DNA of 38,423 nt from Streptosporangiaceae bacterium (GTDB taxonomy: Bacteria; Actinomycetota; Actinomycetes; Streptosporangiales; Streptosporangiaceae), in NCBI GenBank assembly GCA_030041195.1, contig JASHOI010000442.1, positions 1-38,423 on the forward strand. The letters are read 5' to 3'. Shown here one piece after another: positions 22,767-30,121 of the stretch; position 1 is the first letter of the stretch; every line of letters begins with the position of its first letter. The notes beneath the pieces are model-generated. The model made no database searches, had not been told where the DNA came from, and saw only the letters and a program-made list of their open reading frames with translations. The position numbers and the translations under genes are program-made.

Positions 22767-24206
22767 ATGCAGCAGCTCACCGGGCTTGACGCCTCGTTCC
22801 TGGCCTTCGAGACCGCGAACAGCACCGGTCACGTGGGCGGGGTCTGCATTCTGGATCCCAGCGCGGCGCCGGAGCCGCTCACCCTGGCCCGGCTGACCGA
22901 GGTGCTGGGCGAGCGGCTCCCGCTCGTGCCGGTGCTGCGCCGCAAGATCCTGGACGTGCCGCTCGGCCTCGACCAGCCGTACTGGATCGACGACGCCGAC
23001 TTCGACATCGAATACCACATCCGCGAGATCGCGCTGCCCAGCCCCGGATCGGACGCCCAGCTCAACGAGCAGGTGGCCCGGCTGCACGCCCGGCCGCTGG
23101 ACCGAAGCCGGCCGCTCTGGGAGATCTACCTGATCACTGGGCTGGCCCAGGACCGGGCCGCGGTGTACACCAAGATCCACCATTCCGCGATCGACGGCGC
23201 CTCCGGTGCCGAGCTGCTCACCGTGCTGCTCGATCTCGCCCCGGGCGGCCGCGAGCTGCCACCGGCCGAGCCGTTCCTGCCGACGCGACGCCCGGGGGCG
23301 CCAATACTGGCCGCGCTGGCGCTGGCGCGGATCGCGTGGCGGCCGGTGCAGACGGTGCAGGTGGCCAACCAGTTCGTCCGCCTGCTGCCGACGATGGGCC
23401 CGGCGGTCGGCGCGTTCCTTGGCGGCATGCTGGGGCTGGGCCGCGGCGACGGGGCGGTGATCCCCACCGTGCCCGGACGCGCCCCTGCGACACCGTTCAA
23501 CAAGCCGATCACACCGCACCGCCGGGTGGCCTTCCGCAGCGTCCCGCTCGATCAGGTCAAGACCGTGAAGAACGCCTTCGGCGTCTCGGTCAACGACGTG
23601 GTCATGGCGATGTGCACGGGTGCGCTGCGGCGCTGGCTGGCGGACCGCGACGTGCTGCCTGCCGCGCCGCTGGTCGCCATGATCCCGGTGTCGGTCCGGG
23701 ATCCGGCGAGCCAGGGCGCACTCGGCAACAAGGTGTCGGCAATGCTCGCCACGCTGCCCACCCACGTCCCCGACCCGGGCCAGCGGCTGGAGATCGTGCA
23801 TGCCGCCACGAAGATCGCTAAGAGTCAGCAGGCAGCGATCCCGCAGGGATTGGTCGACCAGATCAGCGATTTCGCTCCCCCGGCGCTCACCGCGCGCGCC
23901 GCCCGGGTCGTGTTCGCCACCGGCCTGCTGCACCGGCTGCCGCCGTTCAACCTTTGCATCTCGAACGTCCCCGGCCCGAACGTGCCGGTCTACCTGTGCG
24001 GCGCGAGGCTGCTCGCGCACTACCCGGTGTCGGTGATCACCGACGGTCAGGGGCTGAACATCACCCTGGTCGGCTACCTCGGTCAGCTGCACTTCGGGCT
24101 CGTGGCGTGCCGCGAGCTGGTCCCGGACATCGACGCTCTGGCCGGCTACCTGGTCGAGGAGCTCGAGGTACTGCTCAAGGCCGCCGACCGGCGCGCGGCC
24201 GGTTAG
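22767..24206 (+). CDS. WS/DGAT-family acyltransferase
   Basis: Acyl-CoA-dependent O-acyltransferase of 479 residues, close to the family norm. The N-terminus MQQLTGLDASFLAFET is typical of actinobacterial members. The catalytic motif HHSAIDG is at 138-144, preceded by RSRPLWEIYL. NVPGPNVPVYLCGA lies in the C-terminal domain. Members form wax esters or triacylglycerols from acyl-CoA and an alcohol or diacylglycerol, at the membrane or lipid-droplet surface. It follows the lipase-like gene by 13 bases and converges with the GTPase gene at 24233. Which acceptor it uses cannot be read from the sequence. Confidence 0.93.
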   Translation: MQQLTGLDASFLAFETANSTGHVGGVCILDPSAAPEPLTLARLTEVLGERLPLVPVLRRKILDVPLGLDQPYWIDDADFDIEYHIREIALPSPGSDAQLNEQVARLHARPLDRSRPLWEIYLITGLAQDRAAVYTKIHHSAIDGASGAELLTVLLDLAPGGRELPPAEPFLPTRRPGAPILAALALARIAWRPVQTVQVANQFVRLLPTMGPAVGAFLGGMLGLGRGDGAVIPTVPGRAPATPFNKPITPHRRVAFRSVPLDQVKTVKNAFGVSVNDVVMAMCTGALRRWLADRDVLPAAPLVAMIPVSVRDPASQGALGNKVSAMLATLPTHVPDPGQRLEIVHAATKIAKSQQAAIPQGLVDQISDFAPPALTARAARVVFATGLLHRLPPFNLCISNVPGPNVPVYLCGARLLAHYPVSVITDGQGLNITLVGYLGQLHFGLVACRELVPDIDALAGYLVEELEVLLKAADRRAAG

Positions 24207-24232
24207 CTGGCCTGGATGGCGACCGGCGGGTT

Positions 24233-26194
24233 TCATGATCGTGACATCCGGGCGCCGCTGCCGGGTATCGGCTCATAACCACCGAAACCGGCTTCGAGCA
24301 CGCCCTCCCCGCCGGTCAGCCCGGGCAGCTGCTCCTGAAGACCGCGAACCTGCGCCGTGGGCAGCATTGCCGTGACAACAGATTGCTCGGCATCGAGCAC
24401 CGGCATCTGGCTGGCCGCACCGAGCCTGGCCAGGGCGGACAGAACGTCGCCCATCCTCGGCGCGGGCACTTCCAGGTGAACCCGGGCCATCGGCTGGCAG
24501 ACCACCGTGCCCGCCCGCCGCAGAGCCTGCATCAGCACCAGCGGCGTCAGCTTGCGGAAGTCGGCGGCGGTTGTCCGCGAGGTGGGCAGCACCCGCTTGG
24601 TCGTGCCGTCACCGATGTAGTAGTTGCATTCGTTCATCGTGACGACGCAGTCGGTGACCTGCCATCCGTACAGGCCCCGCTCCAGCGCGTGCCGGACGTA
24701 CTGCGTCATGGCGTCGGTGAAGTGGAGAGCGGTCTTGTAGATGTAAATCGGAATGAGGCGCGGATCGAAGTCGAGCTGGAATCTGATGCCGGAGCCGGCC
24801 GGCCCGGGTTCGATACGGAGCCCGACCGTCGCCGAATACGGATGGTCGTCGGACTGCAGAACCTCAACGGCACTCCCGCTGCGGAGCGGCCGCTCGATGC
24901 AGATCATCGTGGTCTCGCGGAACGTGACGGCGACGTTGAAATCGTCAGCGAGCGTTGCCTGGATTACCTCCTTCTGGACGGCGCCGTAAAGCGACACGTA
25001 GATCTCCTGCCGCTCGTCGTCTTGCCGCACATTGATCAGCGGATCCTGCTCGGCGAGCTGGCCGAGCGCGACTCGCAGCCGGTTCCGGTCACGGGGATCG
25101 CACGGCACGACCGCGGACTCCAGCGTCGGCGGCGGGAACTGAAGGCCAGCTTCGTTGCCTGCCTCGCCGATTCGATCGCCGATCCGGGCCTCGGCAAGGC
25201 CCCAGAGCTTGCCGATCTGGCCGGCGCTGACCGCCTGCCGCTGGACCGCAGGCCCTCGCTCGAAGACGGCGACCGCGGTCACCCTGCCGTCGAGACCCGA
25301 TCCGAACCGAAGCCGGTCGCGAACGTGCACGGTTCCCGAGAACATGCGCACGTATGCGATCTTCTCCGCGCTGCTGCCGCGTTCGATCTTGAAGATGCTG
25401 CCGGAAAGCGGCCCGTCAGCGTCACCGTCCGAGGCCGGCAGCAGCTGAGCGATGCCCGCCATCAGCTGCGCGATGCCCGCTCCCGTGATCGCCGAGCCGA
25501 AAAAGGCCGGATACACCTGACCGCGCCTGGTCTGCTCCGCGAGCTCCGCGCGGAGCTGGTCATACGGAACGCCAGCCTCGGTTTCCACGTACCTGGCCAG
25601 CAATCCGTCGTTGTGCTCGGCCAGCACCTCGGTCAGGCCGTCGGTGAACTCGGCGTCATGAGCTCCCGGCGCGGTCACGCTCGCAGCGTGCGTTCCGGCG
25701 CCGGTCACGCGGTCCACGCCGAAGGCGGTGACCTTGAGGCGGCTGGCGATGTCCCGCAGCACGCGCTCGGGCCTCGCCCCGGGCCGGTCAATCTTGTTCA
25801 CGAACACCAGGGCCGGTATCTCCAGGCGCTGCAGCGACCGCATCAGGATCCGGGTCTGCGGCTGCACGCCCTCGACCGCCGAGATGACAAGCACAACTCC
25901 GTCAAGGACGTTCAGCACGCGGTCGACCTCGGCGATGAAATCCGGATGGCCCGGCGTGTCGATCAAGTTGACGGCGATGTCCGCTATGGAAAAGGACGCC
26001 ACAGCGGATTTGATCGTGATCCCGCGCCGCCGTTCCAGCGGCAGCGAATCGGTCTGGGTGGTGCCGGCATCGACGGCGCCGAGCCGGTCAATGACGCCCG
26101 AGTCGTACAGCAGCCGCTCGGTAAGAGTCGTCTTACCGGCGTCTACATGCGCCAGGATCCCCAGATTGAGCGTTTTCTGCGACACGCGCCACAT
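24233..26194 (-). CDS. Ribosomal-protection-type GTPase (Tet/Otr(A)-like)
   Basis: EF-G-like translational GTPase of 653 residues. G1 is AHVDAGKT (15-22), G3 is DTPGH (79-83), G4 is NKID (133-136), and RRGITIKSAVASF lies at 56-69. The order of domains and blocks such as VFVNKIDRPGARPERVL and YGWQVTDC (509-516) match tetracycline ribosomal protection proteins, especially Otr(A) of Streptomyces and related actinobacterial GTPases. Those release tetracycline from the ribosome; many close relatives have no proven resistance role. The loop after YGWQVTDC is longer than I recall for Tet(M). Start uncertain: ATG 26194 or GTG 26185, neither with a good ribosome site. The region upstream of 26194 in the same open frame is antisense noise. 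Confidence 0.88.
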   Translation of the reverse strand: MWRVSQKTLNLGILAHVDAGKTTLTERLLYDSGVIDRLGAVDAGTTQTDSLPLERRRGITIKSAVASFSIADIAVNLIDTPGHPDFIAEVDRVLNVLDGVVLVISAVEGVQPQTRILMRSLQRLEIPALVFVNKIDRPGARPERVLRDIASRLKVTAFGVDRVTGAGTHAASVTAPGAHDAEFTDGLTEVLAEHNDGLLARYVETEAGVPYDQLRAELAEQTRRGQVYPAFFGSAITGAGIAQLMAGIAQLLPASDGDADGPLSGSIFKIERGSSAEKIAYVRMFSGTVHVRDRLRFGSGLDGRVTAVAVFERGPAVQRQAVSAGQIGKLWGLAEARIGDRIGEAGNEAGLQFPPPTLESAVVPCDPRDRNRLRVALGQLAEQDPLINVRQDDERQEIYVSLYGAVQKEVIQATLADDFNVAVTFRETTMICIERPLRSGSAVEVLQSDDHPYSATVGLRIEPGPAGSGIRFQLDFDPRLIPIYIYKTALHFTDAMTQYVRHALERGLYGWQVTDCVVTMNECNYYIGDGTTKRVLPTSRTTAADFRKLTPLVLMQALRRAGTVVCQPMARVHLEVPAPRMGDVLSALARLGAASQMPVLDAEQSVVTAMLPTAQVRGLQEQLPGLTGGEGVLEAGFGGYEPIPGSGARMSRS

Positions 26195-26246
26195 CCCATG
26201 AATAGGTCCCAGAGGCCATCTCGGTGGACGTGAACGCCTGGCGCAT
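26133..26246 (-). CDS. 37-residue leader ORF overlapping the start of the ribosomal-protection gene
   Basis: ATG 26246 follows AAGGAGG, by far the strongest ribosome site in this leader. The product begins MRQAFTSTEM and ends PGACRRR, closing with TAA 26133-26135, which is 62 bases inside the GTPase gene in another frame. Translating ribosomes therefore cross the GTPase start codon. Leader peptides control several antibiotic-resistance genes by ribosome stalling or coupling, so a role in regulating this GTPase is plausible. The alternative is that this ORF only delivers ribosomes that then shift to the GTPase start. I do not recognise the peptide. Confidence 0.5.
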   Translation of the reverse strand: MRQAFTSTEMASGTYSWDVARVAENAQSGDPGACRRR

Positions 26247-26249
26247 CTA

Positions 26250-26257
26250 CCCTCCTT
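26250..26257 (-). promoter_or_regulatory. Strong ribosome binding site of the leader ORF
   Basis: AAGGAGGG on the minus strand lies four to five bases before ATG 26246. It is nearly a full match to the 3' end of 16S rRNA and much stronger than anything before ATG 26194 or GTG 26185 of the GTPase gene. This is why the leader ORF is annotated. Confidence 0.6.
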
Positions 26258-26382
26258 GAACGATCGGCGCAGTGCTTGCTGACGTAAACGATAGAGCGAT
26301 CGGCCGCCGGCCGCGCGGCAATATCCCCGCTGCCGATCTGCCACGATCACGACGCGGCTTACTCCCAGGCCATACTTGGGCG

Positions 26383-27174
26383 TTAGCGCTGGGTGCGTGC
26401 CCACGCCGGGTCCGATCGTCCCAGCAGGTGCGTTACCGCGCCGCCGGTGGCGATGATGGCCAGGGCGATCACGAGCGGCTCGTAGGCCTGGGCGTGCCGG
26501 ATGAGCACGGCGCCGAGCACGGCGCCCCCGAGCACCGCGGCGATCGGGACCACGCGGCGGCCGGCCCTGGACCCGGAGCCGCCGGCCAGTGCGCTGTCGG
26601 CGGCTATGCCGATGAAGGTGAGCGTGAGCACGGTGGTGTTCAGGTCGGGCACCGCTATGGCGCGGGCAGCGGCGTTCTGGATTCCCATGCAGATGCCCAA
26701 CGCCGCAATGAGCCCGTACCGGTATCCGGTCCCGGGTGCGCCGCCAATGATCGCGAGGATGACCGCGACGGCGAAGAAGGCGGCCTCGGCGGCGGCGGCG
26801 GAACTGTGCAGCCGGGCGCGGTCCCCGCGGTACCGTGCCGCGAGCCTGCCGCCGATCAGGGCTCCGGCCACGGGCGCGGCCATCGCGGCGAGGCAGGCCG
26901 CGATCGAGAACCCGGGGACGCCGACAAGGGCGAGGCCGAGGAACACGACGTTGCCGGTGGTGTAGGCGACGAATACGTGCCCGAGGACCAGGTAGCTGAA
27001 CGCGTCGACGATACCGGTGACGAACGTCATGCTGATCAGCAGCGGCGGCAGCGGGCCGTTCCTGCCGGTGCGGTCGGGCAGAACCGTACCGCGAAGATCG
27101 GCGAGGAGCGCCCGCAGCGGCCCGGAGCCCGGGGGCGCATCCGTGGCCGGTCCTCCGGCCTGATCGGTGTCCAT
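26383..27174 (-). CDS. DUF1275 (YoaK) family membrane protein
   Basis: Integral membrane protein of 263 residues with about six or seven predicted helices. The block ISMTFVTGIVDAFSYLVLGHVFVAYTTGNVVFLG (split by helices at about 47-80) is the DUF1275 signature, with the TGNVVFLG motif, and LGICMGIQNAAARAIAVPDLNTTVLTLT follows later. The family's function is unknown; it may be a small transporter. The start at ATG 27174 is supported by GGAGG six bases upstream. It is divergent from the gene at 27320, and 188 bases separate its stop from the GTPase start downstream, so the two are probably not one transcript. Confidence 0.9.
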   Translation of the reverse strand: MDTDQAGGPATDAPPGSGPLRALLADLRGTVLPDRTGRNGPLPPLLISMTFVTGIVDAFSYLVLGHVFVAYTTGNVVFLGLALVGVPGFSIAACLAAMAAPVAGALIGGRLAARYRGDRARLHSSAAAAEAAFFAVAVILAIIGGAPGTGYRYGLIAALGICMGIQNAAARAIAVPDLNTTVLTLTFIGIAADSALAGGSGSRAGRRVVPIAAVLGGAVLGAVLIRHAQAYEPLVIALAIIATGGAVTHLLGRSDPAWARTQR

Positions 27175-27254
27175 ATTCCGCCTCCTCGATCCCCTTAAGC
27201 TTCAAGCTCAGGCCGGTGTGGAAGCTGATGGGCAGATGGTGGCGACGGGGGGCG

Positions 27255-27288
27255 CGGGCGTCTCCCCCGGCTTCGGGGGGGCCGCCCG
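27255..27288 (+). other. Strong GC hairpin upstream of the DinB-like gene
   Basis: A two-part stem: outer arms CGGGCG and CGCCCG (six pairs), an internal bulge, and inner arms CCCCCG and CGGGGG (six pairs) with loop GCTT. It ends about 30 bases before the start codon. It could be a leader structure or a terminator for transcription from the left. No T-run follows. Confidence 0.3.
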
Positions 27289-27319
27289 GTGGGCGATCGC
27301 GAGCGAGGGTCGGATGATC

Positions 27320-27937
27320 ATGGATGCGGACCGGGCCGTGCGGGTGAGCCTGGAGCTGGGCAGGCGATGGGTGTTCGCCACCGCGCTTGACTGGCCGGGC
27401 TGGTGCCGGCGCGGCAAGGGCGAGCAGGCCGCCGTGGACGCGCTCGTTGATTACGCCGGGCGGTACGCGGCGGTCGCCGGGCCCGGGTTCGAGCCTGGCG
27501 AGATCCGGGTGCTGGGCCAGGTCACGGGCACCGCGACCACCGACTTCGGCGCGCCGGACGTGCCGGGCCCGTGGGACGACGAGCCGCTGCCGCCGGGTGA
27601 GGCCGACCGGCTCACCGGCCTGCTCGAGGCGTGCTGGGACTACCTGGACCCGGTCGTCGCGGCCGCGCCCGAGGTGCTGCGCAAGGGCCCGCGGGGCGGC
27701 GGCCGTGACCGTGACGCGATCGCCCAGCACGTCCGCGAGGCCGAGCGGTCGCTCAGCTGCCGCAAGGCCGGGATCCGGGTGCCGCCGCGCACGCCCTGGG
27801 GCGAGCAGCGCACGGCCCTGGCCACGGCGCTGCGCGCCGGGGCGCCCGGCGGCACGTGGCCAGTCAGGTACGTCATCCGGCGCACCGCCTGGCATGTGCT
27901 CGACCACGCCTGGGAGATCGAGGACAAGAGCGGCTGA
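27320..27937 (+). CDS. Conserved actinobacterial protein, DinB-like fold suspected
   Basis: Uncharacterised protein of 205 residues. The N-terminus has a recognisable conserved pattern, ATALDWPGWCRRGKGEQAA (near 18-36), and the C-terminus has the helix RRTAWHVLDHAWEIEDKS, whose histidine layout resembles DinB/YfiT-type metal-binding helical bundles. I cannot assign a reaction. The start is uncertain: ATG 27320 is preferred, with ATG 27314 two codons upstream, and GAGGG precedes both. It ends six bases before the convergent dehydrogenase stop. The leader contains a strong hairpin. Confidence 0.75.
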   Translation: MDADRAVRVSLELGRRWVFATALDWPGWCRRGKGEQAAVDALVDYAGRYAAVAGPGFEPGEIRVLGQVTGTATTDFGAPDVPGPWDDEPLPPGEADRLTGLLEACWDYLDPVVAAAPEVLRKGPRGGGRDRDAIAQHVREAERSLSCRKAGIRVPPRTPWGEQRTALATALRAGAPGGTWPVRYVIRRTAWHVLDHAWEIEDKSG

Positions 27938-27942
27938 CCGGC

Positions 27943-28974
27943 TCAGCCGGCCAGCCGCTGGCGGGCCAGCCCGAGCGCGGCGCTCGCCGGGTCGGTGCCG
28001 GTGCGCTGCGCGGTGTCGAGCAGCTGCCCGAGCGTGTCCTCGATGCCCCGCACCCGGGCCAGCGCCTTGTCCGGCGCCTCCCCGTGCAGCCCGGCGGCCA
28101 CTGTGTAGATGACCCCGCCCGCGCTGACCACGTAGTCCGGGGCCCACAGAATGCCGCGCTGATGCAGCAGCCCGGCCACGGCGGGCTCGGCGAGCTGGTT
28201 GTTGGCGGGCCCGGCGATGGCCGCGCACCGCAACCGGGGCACGATGCCTCTGGTCAGCGCGCCGCCCAGGGCCGCGGGGATCAGGACGTCGGCGGGAGCG
28301 ATGAGGGCGTCGTCCGGCTCCGCCCAGTCGGCGCCGAGCTCGCCGGCCAGCGCCCGCTTGCCCGGGTCGATGTCGCTGAGCAGCAGCGATGCCCCCGCGT
28401 CGGTCAGCAGCCTGGCGAGATGCCCGCCGACGCTGCCGAGGCCGACGACCGTCAGCCGCCGGCCGGCCAGGTCGGCGGAGCCGTGCACCCTGGCGCAGAC
28501 CGCCCGCAGCGCGGCGATGACCCCAACGGCGGTGGCCGGACCGGAGTCGCCGCTGCCGCCGTGCTCCCGCGGCGTGCAGAACACGTGGCTGGTGCGCTCG
28601 CTGACCACGACCATGTCCTCCGGTGTCGTCCCGGCATCGGGCCCGGTGGCGTAGCGGCCGTCCAGCGACTCGACGACGTCGCCCACGTCGCGCAAGGCGC
28701 CGGCCCTGGTGGCCGCGTCGAGCGCACGTCCGCCGGGCACGGCCACCACCGTCTTGCCGCCGCCGTTAGCGACACCGGCCACCGCGCACTTGAACGTCAT
28801 GGAGGCGGACAGCCGCAGGGCGTCGTCCAGCCCGTGCCGCCAGTCCGGGTAGCACCACATCCGGCAGCCGCCGACGGCCTGGCCCAGCGCGGTCGAGTGC
28901 ACCGCGACGATCACCGGCAGCCCGGAGCGCGGGCCGGTCCGCACCACGATCTCCTCGTGCTCGAGAACCGCCAT
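27943..28974 (-). CDS. Leu/Val/Phe-type amino acid dehydrogenase
   Basis: NAD-dependent oxidative deaminase of 343 residues that interconverts a branched-chain or aromatic amino acid and its keto acid. The substrate domain has GGCRMW (35-40), SMTFKCAVAGVANGGGKTVV (58-77) with the two functional lysines K62 and K74, and PDAGTTPEDM (112-121). The coenzyme domain starts with GLGSVGG (178-184), then acidic D201 after the second strand, favouring NAD. Typical enzymes read MTYKNA; here it is MTFKCA. The start is ATG 28974. It is divergent from an Lrp/AsnC regulator 116 bases away, a common pairing for amino acid catabolism. Confidence 0.9.
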   Translation of the reverse strand: MAVLEHEEIVVRTGPRSGLPVIVAVHSTALGQAVGGCRMWCYPDWRHGLDDALRLSASMTFKCAVAGVANGGGKTVVAVPGGRALDAATRAGALRDVGDVVESLDGRYATGPDAGTTPEDMVVVSERTSHVFCTPREHGGSGDSGPATAVGVIAALRAVCARVHGSADLAGRRLTVVGLGSVGGHLARLLTDAGASLLLSDIDPGKRALAGELGADWAEPDDALIAPADVLIPAALGGALTRGIVPRLRCAAIAGPANNQLAEPAVAGLLHQRGILWAPDYVVSAGGVIYTVAAGLHGEAPDKALARVRGIEDTLGQLLDTAQRTGTDPASAALGLARQRLAG

Positions 28975-29050
28975 GGGTTACCACCTGCCTACGGACGATT
29001 GGCGCATCAATGCGTTCGACGCTAGCTGTGTGTACGCTGGGACGCTACAT

Positions 29051-29070
29051 TTCCGATCATCTGAACGGAA
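29051..29070. promoter_or_regulatory. Near-palindrome, candidate Lrp operator
   Basis: A 20-base site beginning TTCCG and ending CGGAA, with eight of ten base pairs symmetric. It lies 20 bases before the Lrp gene start and in the divergent gap with the dehydrogenase. Position and AT-rich centre fit Lrp/AsnC sites. Direction of control is unknown. Confidence 0.4.
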
Positions 29071-29090
29071 TCGACGCCAGGAATCCGGCC

Positions 29091-29549
29091 ATGGATGAAC
29101 TTGATGCGGAGATCACCCGCCTGCTGCAAACAGATGCCCGGCAGTCGAACAGGGAACTGGCCAGACGGCTCGGCGTGGCGCCGTCCACCTGCCTGGAGCG
29201 GGTGCGCGCGCTGACCAGGCGCGGCGTGATCCGCGGGTATCACGCCGACGTCGACATGAAGGCGCTGAACCGCGGGGTTCAGGCCCTCATCGCCGTCCAG
29301 GTGCGCCCGCTCAAGCGGTCGGTTATCGACACGTTCAAGGACTCGGTCGGCAAGCTCCCCGAGGTCATCAGCGTGTTCGTGCTCGCGGGCGGCGACGACT
29401 TCGTGCTGCACGTCGCGGTCCAGGATCTCGACCACCTGCACGCCTTCCTGCTGGACCGGCTCAGCAAGCGCGGCGAGATCGTCGGCTTCCGCACCTCGGT
29501 GATCTACCAGCGGGTGCACAACACCGTGCTGAGCCGGCTGCCCGGTTAG
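29091..29549 (+). CDS. Lrp/AsnC-family regulator
   Basis: Regulator of 152 residues. The N-terminal helix-turn-helix has LDAEITRLLQTDARQSNRELARRLGVAPSTCLERVRALTRRG (within 4-45), standard for Lrp, with VIRGYHADVD as linker. The C-terminal RAM domain has VFVLAGGDDFVLHVAVQD (95-112), the region binding amino acid effectors in relatives. ATG 29091 is chosen because it begins the conserved domain; the frame is open to 29010. It is divergent from the amino acid dehydrogenase and probably activates or represses it on sensing that amino acid. Its stop shares bases with the convergent TetR stop (TTAG). Confidence 0.92.
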   Translation: MDELDAEITRLLQTDARQSNRELARRLGVAPSTCLERVRALTRRGVIRGYHADVDMKALNRGVQALIAVQVRPLKRSVIDTFKDSVGKLPEVISVFVLAGGDDFVLHVAVQDLDHLHAFLLDRLSKRGEIVGFRTSVIYQRVHNTVLSRLPG

Positions 29550-30121
29550 CGCAGGTACTGCTCGATCACCGGGACGACCAGGGCGACGATCTCGTCCTGG
29601 CTGGCCCTGGCGACCGGCCCGAGCCGGACCACGTGCCGCATCATCGCGATGCCGATCAGCTGGGCGGCGACCAGGCTGGCCCGCAGCGGCGCGTTCTCGT
29701 GGTCGGTGAAGCTGCCGATGACCGGGAGCAGCTCCGCTGCCAGGAATTCCCGCAGCATCGTCGCGGCCTGCTCATGCGAGACCGCCGACCGGACCAGCGC
29801 CAGGATCGCGTTCCGGCTCCTGTCGCTGTCGACGAACTGCAGGTAGACCCGGACCAGGGACTCGGAGAACTCGGCCAGTGACGCGTCCTCGGGTCGCGCG
29901 AACAGGTCGGACAGCCGGGTGGGCAGGCCGGTAGCGGCCGCGAACAGGCCCTCCTTGGTCCCGAAGTAGTGGATCAGCAGCGCCGGGTCGACCTTCGCGT
30001 CGGTGGCGATGCCGCGCAGCGAGGTCGCGTCGTAGCCGCGGGTGGCGAACCGCCGCCGGGCGACGGCCAGGATCTCATCCCGGGTGTCCGGGGTTCCCGG
30101 TCGGCGGCCGGTGCGAGTCAT
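29546..30121 (-). CDS. TetR-family regulator of the ABC exporter operon
   Basis: Regulator of 191 residues. The helix-turn-helix spans about 14-60, with TSLRGIATDAKVDPALLIHYFGTKEGLF (33-60) typical of TetR. The C-terminal domain, with FARPEDASLAEFSESLVRVYLQF and RSAVSHEQAATMLREF, resembles TetR proteins with the TetR_C_17-type region that accompany ABC-2 exporters. The ATG at 30121 overlaps the stop of the second ATPase (ATGA), so it is the last gene of a four-gene operon. It probably represses the operon's promoter at 32908-32937, where an inverted repeat covers the -35. Confidence 0.9.
   Translation of the reverse strand: MTRTGRRPGTPDTRDEILAVARRRFATRGYDATSLRGIATDAKVDPALLIHYFGTKEGLFAAATGLPTRLSDLFARPEDASLAEFSESLVRVYLQFVDSDRSRNAILALVRSAVSHEQAATMLREFLAAELLPVIGSFTDHENAPLRASLVAAQLIGIAMMRHVVRLGPVARASQDEIVALVVPVIEQYLR

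Noticed and set aside
22389..24236. 615-codon frame antisense to the WS/DGAT and hydrolase genes
   Set aside because: It is rich in Arg, Gln, His and Gly with no domain pattern; both sense genes are certain.
26195..28228. Upstream extension of the ribosomal-protection gene, giving a 1331-residue open frame
   Set aside because: The extra N-terminal half is arginine/glycine-rich, antisense to the DUF1275, DinB-like and dehydrogenase genes or out of frame with them, and shows no domain. High GC keeps such frames open.
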